Positions 1 to 8,860 are shown, counted from the stretch's first letter. The stretch: DNA of 53,807 nt from Burkholderiales bacterium (GCA_018781585.1 JADMJT010000044.1:1-53807); one strand, 5' to 3'. Notes: a model not told the origin generated them from the letters alone. Numbers and translations are program-made.

Positions 1-4
1 CCAA

Positions 5-29
5 CCCCTCTCCCCGCTGGGGCGAGGGG
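5..29. repeat. GC-rich inverted repeat at the window edge
   Basis: Two arms, CCCCTC plus CCCC and GGGG plus GAGGGG, pair around a 3-base GCT loop with one internal mismatch, and A residues follow. It could be the terminator of a gene lying before the window or a dispersed palindrome. Bases 30-257 contain no convincing gene. Confidence 0.5.
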
Positions 30-257
30 AAAAATGCTTAACCGAGTGCCATGGCCCTGTGACCTGAGACACGCCTTGCTCGCCAGCGCCTATGGCCCGA
101 GGCACCATCGGGATATTGCATTTCAAAACCTGAATCTCATTCACCGATTCAGCCAACCCTGCGCTGCTACTTACCGCACGCCTACGTTAGGCGTATAAAG
201 ACTGATCCACCACGAAGGCCAGCTTCCTTCCTTAAGTTCTGATTTCGAAAGCAGCCC

Positions 258-602
258 ATGATGCAATTCACAACCGCTTTAAACGCATGGGGAACACCCG
301 CGTTTGAAGCAATGCTCAAGCATGAGATTGAGCAAATGGATGTCGAGTTGCTTCCCTTGCAGCAAAGCTTAGCGCAAAGTAGCTATACCGATGGTGCTAA
401 CCGCAGCGTGATGATTATCAGCGTGACAGACGAGGCAGCGTTTATCCGTGCTAAAACCGGGATTATTTATTCGGGGATTATTCCCGGTTGTAGCTGTGCT
501 GACGATCCCACGCCCATGAGCGAGATCACTGAATACTGTGAAGTGCAGTTTGATATCGACAAAATAACGGCGGAAACGACGGTAACGCTTCTGACGGAAT
601 GA
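258..602 (+). CDS. conserved hypothetical protein, CSCADDP motif
   Basis: A 114-residue soluble protein with no signal peptide or membrane segment. The family is not recognised. Its centre holds a compact motif (PGCSCADDPTP, about residues 76-86) with two cysteines and two aspartates, then an acidic beta-strand-like tail. The start is the first of two adjacent ATG codons; the ribosome site is weak. It lies 40 bases upstream of the DUF3617 gene on the same strand, so the two may share a transcript. The C-x-C could bind metal or form a disulfide, but that is a guess. The gene looks real because its composition is protein-like and the opposite-strand reading frame is basic and implausible. Confidence 0.65.
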   Translation: MMQFTTALNAWGTPAFEAMLKHEIEQMDVELLPLQQSLAQSSYTDGANRSVMIISVTDEAAFIRAKTGIIYSGIIPGCSCADDPTPMSEITEYCEVQFDIDKITAETTVTLLTE

Positions 603-642
603 GTTTGATAGCGAATTAAATTCTTTTTTCAAAGGGAACGCC

Positions 643-1167
643 ATGCAAAACTACCTTTATGCCGTGCTGATCAGCCTATTCATTTCATCCGCTTGGGCGG
701 ATACCCCCCAAGATATGCCTAAGCGCAAATCCGGTTTATGGGAGCTGAGCATGAAAATGGATGCCGGCCCCGCGCCCATGCGCATGACGCAATGCGTCGA
801 TGAGAAATCGGATGACCTGATGCAACAGCAGGGCGAGAAGCAGAGCAAGGCCAACTGTTCTAAAAATACCTTCAGCAAAGCCGGCAATCGCGTCACCTCC
901 GAATCGGTGTGTAAATTAGGGGAAACCACCGCAACTACCCAGGCGGTGTTTACGGGGGATTTTTCCAGCGCTTATCGCGGCGAAATACACAGCACCTATA
1001 GCCCGCCCCTGCATGGGATGAAAGCATCAAACCAAACCATCGAAGCCAAGTGGCTTGGGCCGTGCAAGCCGGGACAAAAGCCGGGCGATGTGATGATGCC
1101 AGGCATGGGCACGATGAACCCGGCGGAAATGATGAAGAATCTGCCCAAGGGCGCTGGCGGGCGCTAA
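643..1167 (+). CDS. DUF3617 family exported protein
   Basis: A 174-residue protein with a cleavable signal peptide (about residues 1-19, ending at SAWA). The mature part has the DUF3617 pattern: an early KSGLWELSMKM strand, a following CVDE, and further conserved cysteines (NCSK, VCK). The tail is Met/Pro/Gly rich. DUF3617 proteins are small periplasmic proteins of unknown function, common in proteobacteria. A ribosome site (AAGGGAA) precedes the ATG. The next gene follows after 39 bases and is also exported, so co-transcription is likely. The family call rests on recalled motif resemblance. Confidence 0.8.
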   Translation: MQNYLYAVLISLFISSAWADTPQDMPKRKSGLWELSMKMDAGPAPMRMTQCVDEKSDDLMQQQGEKQSKANCSKNTFSKAGNRVTSESVCKLGETTATTQAVFTGDFSSAYRGEIHSTYSPPLHGMKASNQTIEAKWLGPCKPGQKPGDVMMPGMGTMNPAEMMKNLPKGAGGR

Positions 1168-1206
1168 CGCCACCTTTCCTTATTTCAAGCCAGACAGGTG
1201 CACACC

Positions 1207-2601
1207 ATGAAAAAACTTCATCCCCCATTCGCCATGTTTCTACTGAATTTACTGCTGAGCGGTGCAGTGCTAGCCCAAAGTGATAAGCCAGCTAAGACCG
1301 ATAATGCGCCGGCGGTGATAGCGGCCGAACCGGCCATCGACGCCCCCGTGCTGAGTGCAGCCGCAAAGGCAGCGCTGAGTAAAGTGAATAAGCGCATCAC
1401 CCCTATCAACACCGATGAATTAAAAGCCTTGCTCAAAGCAAAGCCTGAAACTGTGGTGATTGATGTTCGCAACCCCGAGGAGTTGACGTTGCAAGGCGGT
1501 TATATCAGCGCAACGACCTTTTTTAATATCACGCGCGGTTTGTTGGAATTTCAAATTGACACGTTTGCCCCCAACAAGAAAACGCCGATCGTGGTGTATA
1601 GCAGCTTTAATCGGCGCAGCCCATTGGCGGCAGATACGCTGATGCAGCTCGGCTATACCAACGTCAAAAACTACGCGGATGGTTTTTTTAAATGGAAGCG
1701 CGCGGGCTTGCCGGTTAAATACAGTGATAAGGCTCTGGATTCTTTTCTCTACAGCAAACCACAGGAAGTGATTCCCGGCGTGTGGTCGGCGATTGGTGCA
1801 ACCGCTCCCCAGACCTACGAAAACTCCGGGCATAACAATAACCTTTCTTTTGTGATTACCGAGGAGGGCGTGCTGGTCATGAACGCGGGCGCGAATTATC
1901 TGCTCGCGCAATCACTGCATGAAGAAATCAAAAAACTGACCAAGCTACCGGTCAAGTATGTCGTATTGGAAAACGCACAGTCGCATGCCATGCTGGGCGC
2001 CAGCTACTGGAAGGCGCAAGGCGCCACCATCATCGCGCACAAAGACGCCGCGCATGAGATCCAACAAGATGGCCACAATATTCTTGCAAGCACGCGCAGC
2101 CGTTTGCGCGACAAAGCCTTTAAAACCGAGCTGGCCACACCCGACAAAATATTTGAGGACAAACTCGAATTGAAAATGGGGTCGTGGAAAATAGAAGTGC
2201 TCTACCTTGGCCCAGCGCATAGTCCGGGTGACATCATGGTCTGGATACCCGAGAAAAAATTGGTGATCTCGGGGGATACGGCTTTTCATGAACGTCTGCT
2301 CCCGCTGTTTGACAACACCAATACGGCCGCATGGATTAAAACCTGGGATAAGTTTGAAGCCTTGGGCGCGCAAACCATCATCCCCGGTCATGGGCGCCCG
2401 ACCCATATCGCAGAGGTCACCAAGTACACAAAAGATTATCTGGTTTACCTGCGCGCGAAGATTGCCGAGGTGATTAAGAAAGGCGGGTCTTTGCAAGACG
2501 CTTATAAAGTGGATCAGTCGCCTTATGCCCACCTGGACACTTACGATGAATTGGCGCGCGTGAATGCCGGGATGGTCTTCCGCGCGATGGAGTTCGAGTA
2601 A
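1207..2601 (+). CDS. exported rhodanese-like plus metallo-beta-lactamase-fold protein with degenerate active sites
   Basis: A 464-residue protein: signal peptide (1-23), rhodanese-like domain (about 65-172) and metallo-beta-lactamase (MBL) fold (about 185-464). The ATG at 1207 is preferred over an in-frame GTG at 1198 because AGG sits 8 bases upstream. The rhodanese loop reads IVVYSSFNRRS, so the usual catalytic cysteine is serine (Ser132). In the MBL part the first zinc motif HxHxDH is replaced by a segment ending QSHAMLG, where only His260 remains. The later ligands are kept: GPAHSPGD (His338), SGDTAFHE (Asp357) and IPGHG (His395). Related proteins occur in sulfur-oxidising bacteria, but the substrate is unknown. 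Sulfur handling in the periplasm is inferred; normal sulfurtransfer is unlikely without the cysteine. Confidence 0.85.
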   Translation: MKKLHPPFAMFLLNLLLSGAVLAQSDKPAKTDNAPAVIAAEPAIDAPVLSAAAKAALSKVNKRITPINTDELKALLKAKPETVVIDVRNPEELTLQGGYISATTFFNITRGLLEFQIDTFAPNKKTPIVVYSSFNRRSPLAADTLMQLGYTNVKNYADGFFKWKRAGLPVKYSDKALDSFLYSKPQEVIPGVWSAIGATAPQTYENSGHNNNLSFVITEEGVLVMNAGANYLLAQSLHEEIKKLTKLPVKYVVLENAQSHAMLGASYWKAQGATIIAHKDAAHEIQQDGHNILASTRSRLRDKAFKTELATPDKIFEDKLELKMGSWKIEVLYLGPAHSPGDIMVWIPEKKLVISGDTAFHERLLPLFDNTNTAAWIKTWDKFEALGAQTIIPGHGRPTHIAEVTKYTKDYLVYLRAKIAEVIKKGGSLQDAYKVDQSPYAHLDTYDELARVNAGMVFRAMEFE

Positions 2602-2865
2602 AACGCTCATCAAACAGAAAGTTTGGGGTTCGACTGAGCGCGCCGTCAAGCGTACGTAGTCGTAATCTGTCTTAGCGCGCGCTGTGCTTTGATGGGTGGG
2701 GTGGGTTTGAAGCGTCGCCCCTCAGCTTGACCCTGAATTTCATCCCTATATCATATTTAGCAAACAGCGCCACGAATCCTCCATAATAAGCATTCAACTA
2801 GGGCGATGCCCCGCCCGCTTTTGGCGAACATGCGGGGGGCTGTTGTGCATACCGCAGGAGCACTA

Positions 2866-3573
2866 ATGAACGAACCCACAAACGAGTCTGCCACTGAGGT
2901 CGCCGCCGCCGAGGCTGCGGAGGTCATCGAGCTGCCGCGTACCCACCGTAATAGTGCATCGCGTGCTTCGCGTCGGCACGCCGAGCCTAGCAGTCAAGGT
3001 ATCCGCAGTAAGAAAAGCCAGCGCCTGATGCTGGCTGTGGCGCTGGCTTTTTCGCTCTTGCTGCTGCTCGTGGTCGGCGTTATCTCGGGAATCCGCATCG
3101 ATGCCCTCACGAGCGATCTTCAAACCGCGCAAGCGGAGTTGTTTCAAGCAAAACAGGATTTGAAAAAAACCATGCCGGAGTTGCAACAGGCGCGGAAGGA
3201 GCTAAGCAATCTGATCAAGGGGCAATTTCCCCATTTGCAGGCGCTGGTGCCGGATAAAGTCATCAAGCTGGATGCTGGATACGTGAAAAATATCGTGTTC
3301 ACCTTGCTCCAGCGAAATGGAAAATCCGTCTATGAATACCGGCTAATTATGGAGAATACGAGTGACGGTATGGTGCGCGCGGACGCGCGCGTGTTCGTGT
3401 TTGATCATCGTGGCGCTCAGATCGGCATGGGCGAGATCGCCGACCGAGTGGATATGGTTCCTGGCGAAAGTCGCTCCTATTCATCCATCGTCGAGCGATT
3501 CATTGATGAGGAGCCGCGGTATTTCTACGTGTGGACGCGCGGGAAACCAACATCAGGAATCCCCTCGAAATAA
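2866..3573 (+). CDS. single-pass membrane protein with coiled coil, unknown function
   Basis: A 235-residue protein. The start at 2866 is chosen because AGGAG lies 5 bases upstream; an in-frame ATG at 2806 lacks such a site. The N-terminal ~60 residues are hydrophilic and basic, followed by one transmembrane helix (about 66-85, Leu/Val rich), a coiled coil (about 90-125, heptad-like QTAQAELFQAKQDLKK) and a C-terminal beta-rich domain of ~110 residues. The layout suggests a cytoplasmic tail and a periplasmic coiled-coil/globular part. The family is not recognised. The 264 bases before it hold no visible gene. Confidence 0.75.
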   Translation: MNEPTNESATEVAAAEAAEVIELPRTHRNSASRASRRHAEPSSQGIRSKKSQRLMLAVALAFSLLLLLVVGVISGIRIDALTSDLQTAQAELFQAKQDLKKTMPELQQARKELSNLIKGQFPHLQALVPDKVIKLDAGYVKNIVFTLLQRNGKSVYEYRLIMENTSDGMVRADARVFVFDHRGAQIGMGEIADRVDMVPGESRSYSSIVERFIDEEPRYFYVWTRGKPTSGIPSK

Positions 3574-3693
3574 ATTTTACGGATTAAACCACCCCATCAG
3601 GGATCTGGATTTGTAGTAACGGTGTACTCAGGTTTGGATATTGGTATGAATGGCTGTACGAACAACCTTGCGCCTCCTCGCCCCTAAGCCCCC

Positions 3694-4962
3694 ATGAATG
3701 CCTCAAATACACCTCCGGTACGCTTGGTCGCCGTCGTGGGCGGCGGCCCGGCTGGGTTGATGGCGGCCGAGGTGTTAATGCAGGGGGGCGTGGCAGTTGA
3801 TGTTTACGACGCCATGCCTTCGGTTGGCCGCAAGTTTTTGATGGCGGGCAAGGGCGGCATGAACATCACGCACGCCGAACCCGCGGAACGATTCCTCTCA
3901 CGCTATGGCGCACGCGGTGCGCAGATTCAACCGTTGCTGGAGACGTTTGGTCCCGATGCTTTGCGGCAATGGATACATACGCTCGGTATCGATACGTTTG
4001 TGGGGAGTTCGGGCCGTGTGTTCCCTACCGACATGAAAGCGGCGCCGCTGTTGCGCGCTTGGCTGCATCGATTGCGCGCAGGCGGTGTGCATTTCCATGT
4101 GCGCCATCGCTGGCAAGGATGGGATGAGCAAGATGCGCTGCGCTTTAGCACGCCAACGGGTGAACGTTGCATTACGGCCGATGCAGTGGTGCTGGCACTC
4201 GGTGGCGGCAGCTGGGCGCGCCTCGGTTCCGATGGTGCATGGGTGCCCCTACTGGCGCAGCGTGGCATCGCGGTCGCTGCGTTGCGGCCTGCCAATTGCG
4301 GTTTCGATGTCGGGTGGAGTGCGCATTTCGCTACGCGATTTGCCGGCCATCCCCTAAAGTCAGTGGTACTCAGCTTCACGGATCGCGCGGGTGTGCGCCA
4401 TCGCAAGCAGGGTGAATTCATCGTCACGGCGAGCGGGGTGGAGGGAAGTTTGATCTACGCTTTTTCCGCTGCGCTACGCGATGAAATTGCCGCAAGCGGC
4501 AGCGCACTCATTCATCTGGATTTACTTCCCGGCAAAGTATTACCATTCGTCATTGACGAAGTGGCGCGGCCAAGGGGCTCACGTTCGCAATCCAGCCACC
4601 TGCAAAGCCGGCTCGGCATTAAGGGCGTCAAAGCCGGGTTGCTGCGCGAATTGCTTCCGGCGCAAGACTACGTTCAACCTGCCCGCCTCGGTGCAGCGAT
4701 CAAGGCGCTGCCAGTGCGTCTGGTCGCCCCCCGCCCGCTGGATGAAGCCATCAGCACGGCGGGGGGCGTGGGCTTCGAGGCGCTCGACGCACAATTGATG
4801 CTGCGTGCCTTGCCCAGCGTGTTTTGTGCGGGTGAGATGCTGGACTGGGAAGCCCCCACTGGCGGCTACCTACTCACCGCCTGTTTCGCCAGCGGACGCG
4901 CGGCAGGCATCGGTGTATTGTCTTGGCTGAAATCCACTCACCCACCTGACACGCGCCGATAA
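3694..4962 (+). CDS. HI0933-like FAD-dependent flavoprotein (TIGR03862 type)
   Basis: A 422-residue FAD protein. It has the dinucleotide-binding GGGPAGLMAAE (about 16-26), a GRKFLMAGKGGMNITH segment characteristic of the HI0933/YhiN group in its TIGR03862 variant, a central GGGSWARLGSDG, and a C-terminal FAD contact AGEMLDWEAPTGGY followed by a Gly/Ala-rich helix. The reaction catalysed by this family is not established. It overlaps the next gene by one base (TAATG), so the two are probably translated together. Length and motifs are complete. Confidence 0.9.
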   Translation: MNASNTPPVRLVAVVGGGPAGLMAAEVLMQGGVAVDVYDAMPSVGRKFLMAGKGGMNITHAEPAERFLSRYGARGAQIQPLLETFGPDALRQWIHTLGIDTFVGSSGRVFPTDMKAAPLLRAWLHRLRAGGVHFHVRHRWQGWDEQDALRFSTPTGERCITADAVVLALGGGSWARLGSDGAWVPLLAQRGIAVAALRPANCGFDVGWSAHFATRFAGHPLKSVVLSFTDRAGVRHRKQGEFIVTASGVEGSLIYAFSAALRDEIAASGSALIHLDLLPGKVLPFVIDEVARPRGSRSQSSHLQSRLGIKGVKAGLLRELLPAQDYVQPARLGAAIKALPVRLVAPRPLDEAISTAGGVGFEALDAQLMLRALPSVFCAGEMLDWEAPTGGYLLTACFASGRAAGIGVLSWLKSTHPPDTRR

Positions 4963-5597
4963 TGGAACTCCTCCAGATCCTTTTGCATTTCGACCACTAC
5001 CTCGATAGGGTGATCGCAAATTACGGCACGATGATTTATCTGCTGCTATTCGCGATCGTGTTTTGCGAGACGGCGCTGGTGCCGCTGTTTTTTCTGCCGG
5101 GCAACCCGCTGATCTTTATCAGCGGCGCATTTTGCGCCACGGGTCAGATGAATATTTGGCTTTTGATGGCGATTCTGTTTAGCGCTGCGCTAACCGGCAG
5201 CGTGGTTAACTACCGCATCGGCCGCGTCATCGGCCAACAAATATTCAGCCGCAATGATAAATGGCTGGATCAGGAGTCGCTGCGCAAAACGCATGCATTC
5301 TATGAAAACTACGGCGGCATGACTTTTTTGCTCTCGCTGTTTATCCCCGTGGTGCGCACCTTTGCGCCGTTGGTTGCCGGCGTAGCAGAGATGACGTTCG
5401 CGAAATATCTGCTGTTTGTTGCCGCTGGCGCTGCTGTATGGGTGGTGACGTTAGTGTCAGGCGGTTACTTCTTCGGCAATATCCCGCTCATTCACGATCA
5501 CTTGAACAGCATCATGCTGCTGGGCATTGGCGGCGGCGTGGGTGCGCTGGTGGTGAGTGGATTGTGGCGCTCATATCGTAAGAGGAATCCTGGTTAG
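4962..5597 (+). CDS. DedA/SNARE-associated family membrane protein
   Basis: A 211-residue inner-membrane protein with about four to five hydrophobic segments. It shows the DedA signature: an early glutamate in a membrane helix (FCETALVPLFFLPG), then PGNPLIFISGAF, and a second half-repeat FLSLFIPVVRTFAPLVAGVAEM with the conserved arginine. DedA proteins are linked to polyprenyl-phosphate or phospholipid flipping and membrane homeostasis. The ATG overlaps the stop of the flavoprotein gene by one base, indicating an operon. Which lipid this member handles cannot be read from the sequence. Confidence 0.9.
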   Translation: MELLQILLHFDHYLDRVIANYGTMIYLLLFAIVFCETALVPLFFLPGNPLIFISGAFCATGQMNIWLLMAILFSAALTGSVVNYRIGRVIGQQIFSRNDKWLDQESLRKTHAFYENYGGMTFLLSLFIPVVRTFAPLVAGVAEMTFAKYLLFVAAGAAVWVVTLVSGGYFFGNIPLIHDHLNSIMLLGIGGGVGALVVSGLWRSYRKRNPG

Positions 5598-5853
5598 GCA
5601 ATTGACCCACTGAAAATGCAGTGAGCCGTTATCAGGGCTGAACAGGCCCACGCTAGGCCATTTCGTGCGCTGCATTAGAGCCCAGTGACCAGTAACGGCA
5701 TTACGATACATTTCGTCACAGACTGTTACGCTTTGTTACACCCCATTTAGTCAACAGCACCCATGCCGAGTCGTTATTTGGCTCAAGCTGATCATCGTCT
5801 TTAAATGTGATTGGCGGGTGAGCGTAAACAAATCCACATAGGAGTAGTGAAAA

Positions 5854-6177
5854 ATGTTAAAGAAAACTTTAATCGCCTTGGCTGCATTGAGCAGTGTTGC
5901 TGTCATGTTCCCGGCGCAGGCGCAAGACTGGGAGAATCGTCATCGAGAAGGTCACCAAAGCCAATCGCCACAGATACGCTTCGTGGTTTATCAACATGCA
6001 GAGCGCAATCATTATCGCCATCACGGCCATCAACAATATCGCCAATATCGCCACTATGATCATCGTCAAGGCTATGGGCAAGACCATCGTCAAGGCCACG
6101 GACAAGGCCGTGGACGAGACCATGGACAAGATCATCGTCAAGACCGTGGACAAGACCATCGCGGTAATCATCGCTAG
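5854..6177 (+). CDS. exported His/Arg/Gln/Gly-rich low-complexity protein
   Basis: A 107-residue protein with a clear signal peptide (MLKKTLIALAALSSVAVMF, cleavage near AQAQ, residue 24) and a GGAG site before the ATG. From about residue 48 the mature chain is built of degenerate short repeats such as HRQGYGQDH, GHGQGRGRD and HGQDHRQDRG, very rich in His, Arg, Gln, Gly and Asp. No known domain is visible. A His/Asp-rich periplasmic tail would suit metal binding, but nothing nearby (no metal transporter or regulator) supports a specific metal. The DNA repeats keep several frames open on both strands; only this frame has a signal peptide and ribosome site. Confidence 0.7.
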   Translation: MLKKTLIALAALSSVAVMFPAQAQDWENRHREGHQSQSPQIRFVVYQHAERNHYRHHGHQQYRQYRHYDHRQGYGQDHRQGHGQGRGRDHGQDHRQDRGQDHRGNHR

Positions 6178-6187
6178 GCATCAGCAC

Positions 6188-6210
6188 TTTTGCCGGCTAG
6201 AAGCCAGCGC
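6188..6210. repeat. GCCGGC palindrome family, copy 1 (degenerate)
   Basis: TTGCCGGCTAGAAGCCAGCG matches the reverse complement of the copy at 26415-26438 with one mismatch in the palindrome. A third member is at 22196-22220. The core is GCCGGC-N5/6-GCCGGC followed by GCTA in the better copies. Confidence 0.55.
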
Positions 6211-6244
6211 GACGGCGGACGTGGAGCATCACGCCCGCCGTCGC
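6209..6244 (+). terminator. stem-loop after the His-rich gene, possible terminator
   Basis: GCGACGGCGG pairs perfectly with CCGCCGTCGC, and after one mismatch four more inner pairs close a small loop. It starts 32 bases after the stop of the His/Arg-rich gene. Only a weak T stretch (ATTTGT) follows, so its role as an intrinsic terminator is uncertain. Confidence 0.45.
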
Positions 6245-6435
6245 ATTTGTGCAACAGACTTCCTTTATTCTGAGCGGCATTTTCGAGTGTTGCTGCGGCC
6301 AAAAAATAAACCCAGCGCCCACTGCGATCTATCGGACTGATCCTTTTTCAAATAAGCGGGTTAACGCCCAGTCAGTAGCATTCGTACGTGCGTCGATGCG
6401 ACAATGGGCTATTCACGAAAAATATAGGTAGTGTC

Positions 6436-7371
6436 ATGAAAGGTTCATGGAAGGAAAGTATTTATTTGCAACGGGAAGAGCTGGCGCGCAAGCTGCACGA
6501 ACCCTTGGCGCAATTGGCCGAGCGCTGCAGGCCAGCATGGGGTGACCGCGACCAACTGAATGCGATTCTGACAGAGGGTTTTGCCAGCATTCCGCATTGC
6601 TCCTTCCTGTACTGCGTGAACACCGACGGCATCCAAATCTGCGATAACGTAGGTAAAGCGGGGTTGGCGCCTGAACACTTCGGGCGTGACCGCTCGCAGC
6701 GCCCTTACATGATGGAAGCAGTTCCGGCCTGGGGATTTCTCCTTTCCGACGCCTACATCAGCCTGATGGAACACCGGCCTTCGCTCACCGCGCTGCAAAT
6801 CGTGCGCGCGGATTCCTATCCCCTGGGCTATCTCGGCGCCGATTTTGATTTGCGCAATCTGCCGGTCACCTCGGAGCTTTATGAAGAGCCGGGTAATTGG
6901 CGCCAGGTAAAAGGCGATCCATCGATCCGCAGCAATGTGTTTCAACAATGCCGCGTCGACAGCCCGATGGACGGCAATATGCAGCAGGCGCTCTCGATTC
7001 TGGAGGAGCTATTGACCCAGCGCGGCGTGTTTCAATGTCAGATCCATTTTTCCAGTAGCCAAGCCACGATCTGGACGGTGGATGATCCCTTCCGCTACCG
7101 CATTCTGGATCACGAGGCCTTGAACGATCCGGACATTTGCTTGGTGTTTCCACCGCGCGCTTACCCAGCCAATGCGGCAATCCCGCAGACCGATATCAAG
7201 CGCATTTTGCAAACGTTGCAAGCATTGCGCCTGACCGACCCCACCTTTTATCTGCGTACGGCCTCAATCAATATTTTTAACGGCATGGTCAGCCTGACCT
7301 TTTCCTGCGATGGGTCGCACTACATGCCTTACGACGAGTTTCTACTGAAAGACACGTCATTTTGGTTCTGA
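6436..7371 (+). CDS. PDC/Cache sensor-domain protein without membrane segments
   Basis: A 311-residue protein. The start at 6436 is chosen because AGGT lies about 7 bases upstream; a longer frame from 6388 lacks a good site. Residues ~25-150 resemble a PDC (Cache-like) sensor domain: FASIPHCSFLYCVNTDGIQICDNV, then GRDRSQRPYMMEA and WGFLLSDAYIS, the strand and ligand-loop pattern of these domains. Such domains usually sit outside the membrane in receptors, yet no signal peptide, transmembrane helix or output domain is visible here. The C-terminal ~150 residues are not recognised. A small gene of unknown function follows after 46 bases. Confidence 0.75.
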   Translation: MKGSWKESIYLQREELARKLHEPLAQLAERCRPAWGDRDQLNAILTEGFASIPHCSFLYCVNTDGIQICDNVGKAGLAPEHFGRDRSQRPYMMEAVPAWGFLLSDAYISLMEHRPSLTALQIVRADSYPLGYLGADFDLRNLPVTSELYEEPGNWRQVKGDPSIRSNVFQQCRVDSPMDGNMQQALSILEELLTQRGVFQCQIHFSSSQATIWTVDDPFRYRILDHEALNDPDICLVFPPRAYPANAAIPQTDIKRILQTLQALRLTDPTFYLRTASINIFNGMVSLTFSCDGSHYMPYDEFLLKDTSFWF

Positions 7372-7417
7372 GCGTAGACTTGGAACCCACGACGGGAATA
7401 ACTGAATCGAGGCGCTG

Positions 7418-7684
7418 ATGAATGACGAGAAAATCAAGGTTCGCATTACCGAAACTGGCCAAACGCTAGACGTCGTCGTGCTGAGCAAGCGCGCCGACCG
7501 GATAGAGGTGGTGCTGGGTGAAGGTATCCACAGCGTCCGGTGCGAGCTGACCCTGACGCGCTTGGGCTTGTCTTACGCAGGGAGCGTGATGGGCCGCGAG
7601 CTTGTGCACGAGCGAAGCCGCGAGCAAGTTCAAGCGGATATCGATAGATTGAATCCAAACGTGCGCCCTACCAAACGGTATTGA
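7418..7684 (+). CDS. small conserved hypothetical protein
   Basis: An 88-residue soluble protein starting with strand-rich sequence (KIKVRITETGQTLDVVVLSKRADRIEVVLG) and ending in a charged helix with a basic tail. No family is recognised. It follows the Cache-domain gene on the same strand and may be co-transcribed. The ribosome site is poor. Composition is protein-like, with a small beta-barrel or PilZ-like look, but key PilZ residues are absent, so no function is assigned. Confidence 0.6.
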   Translation: MNDEKIKVRITETGQTLDVVVLSKRADRIEVVLGEGIHSVRCELTLTRLGLSYAGSVMGRELVHERSREQVQADIDRLNPNVRPTKRY

Positions 7685-7888
7685 TTCTTAAAACTGTTTT
7701 TAACCACGGGGAGGCACGGGGTTCACGGGAAAAGGGTTTCGCAGGGATGGGCGGCTTGGCGCCCAACTCGCAAAATCAATCCGTTGTTTGTCTGGACCAT
7801 TGCAACCATCGAGTGATCGAGTGCAGGAATTCAAGCACAATAATCCTTTGCTTTCCCCGTGGTGAGTAGCTTATATCGGAAAGACAAC

Positions 7889-8860
7889 ATGCAGCCCAGC
7901 TCCCTTAGTCTGGTTTACCGCGCCGGACAAACGCCGCGCGAAATTCCTTTAGCTCAGATCAGCGATTTCATCGATGACCCGGATAACTTCATCTGGCTGG
8001 ATATTCAAGCGCCCGACGGCAAGTTGCTGGGGATGTTGGGGGAGGAGTTGGGACTGCATGAGCTTTCCTTGGAAGACGCGCTGACCACGCACCAGCGGCC
8101 TAAGCTCGACGAATACGGTGATCATCTTTTCATCAGCAGCAAGGTAGTTGCGCTCGCGGATGGCCAAACTGTGCTGGGCGAGTTGCATCTCTTCATCGGT
8201 TCAAATTTTATCGTGGTTATCCGCCATGGCCCCAGCCTTGATTTCGCGCGCTCGTGCGATCGTTTGGCCCGTCAGCATAATGGCTTCAAACCGGAACGTT
8301 CTACCGCGCTTTATTTCATGCTAGATGAGATTGTCGATCACTATCAGCCTGTGATCACGGCTTTATTTGATCGTTTCCGCGGCTTGGAAGCGCGCTTGTT
8401 GAGCGGCGGCCTAGCACAACAGGATTTAAAAAAGCTCTATGCGATCAAACATGAGCTAAACGCGCTGCGCGATGCAATCGACCCCTTGCAGGGAGTGGTG
8501 CTCGACCTGATCCGGGTGCATCCTGAGATCGTCAACAAAGAATTGAAAGTGTATTACCGCGATGTGCACGATCATGCGCTGCGGGCGGTGGGGACGATCG
8601 ACCTGCTTCGTGGCTCCGCTTCCGATGCGATGCAATTCCATATGGCGACCCTTACCTTACGTCAAAACGAAGCCGTGCAGAAACTCGCGGGCTGGGGTGC
8701 GATTCTGGCGATCCCGACCGTCATCTTTTCGCTGTACGGCATGAATTTCAAATCGATGCCGGAGCTGGACTGGGTTGGGGCTTACCCTGCCGTGGTGCTT
8801 GGCACTTTCATCGGCGCGTTTTGGCTTTATCGCCGGTTTAAGAAGCGCGGTTGGATTTGA
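7889..8860 (+). CDS. corA: CorA family Mg2+/Co2+ channel
   Basis: A 323-residue protein with the CorA layout: a large N-terminal cytoplasmic domain, a long helix (about 170-260), and two C-terminal transmembrane helices. The first helix ends with the selectivity motif YGMN (YGMNFKSMPELDW), and the protein ends with a basic tail after the second helix (RRFKKRGWI). CorA forms pentameric channels that import Mg2+ and sometimes Co2+ or Ni2+. The ATG at 7889 is preceded by GGAAAG; an in-frame GTG at 7859 is less likely. It faces the convergent MFS gene 41 bases away. Metal preference is not readable. Confidence 0.92.
   Translation: MQPSSLSLVYRAGQTPREIPLAQISDFIDDPDNFIWLDIQAPDGKLLGMLGEELGLHELSLEDALTTHQRPKLDEYGDHLFISSKVVALADGQTVLGELHLFIGSNFIVVIRHGPSLDFARSCDRLARQHNGFKPERSTALYFMLDEIVDHYQPVITALFDRFRGLEARLLSGGLAQQDLKKLYAIKHELNALRDAIDPLQGVVLDLIRVHPEIVNKELKVYYRDVHDHALRAVGTIDLLRGSASDAMQFHMATLTLRQNEAVQKLAGWGAILAIPTVIFSLYGMNFKSMPELDWVGAYPAVVLGTFIGAFWLYRRFKKRGWI

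Noticed and set aside
5869-6340. Alternative frames on both strands over the His-rich gene
   Set aside because: The repeats keep several frames open. Only the 5854 frame has a signal peptide and a ribosome site.
7681-7869. A 62-residue frame between two genes
   Set aside because: No ribosome site, no family; the DNA has CACGGGG-like repeat sequence and looks non-coding.
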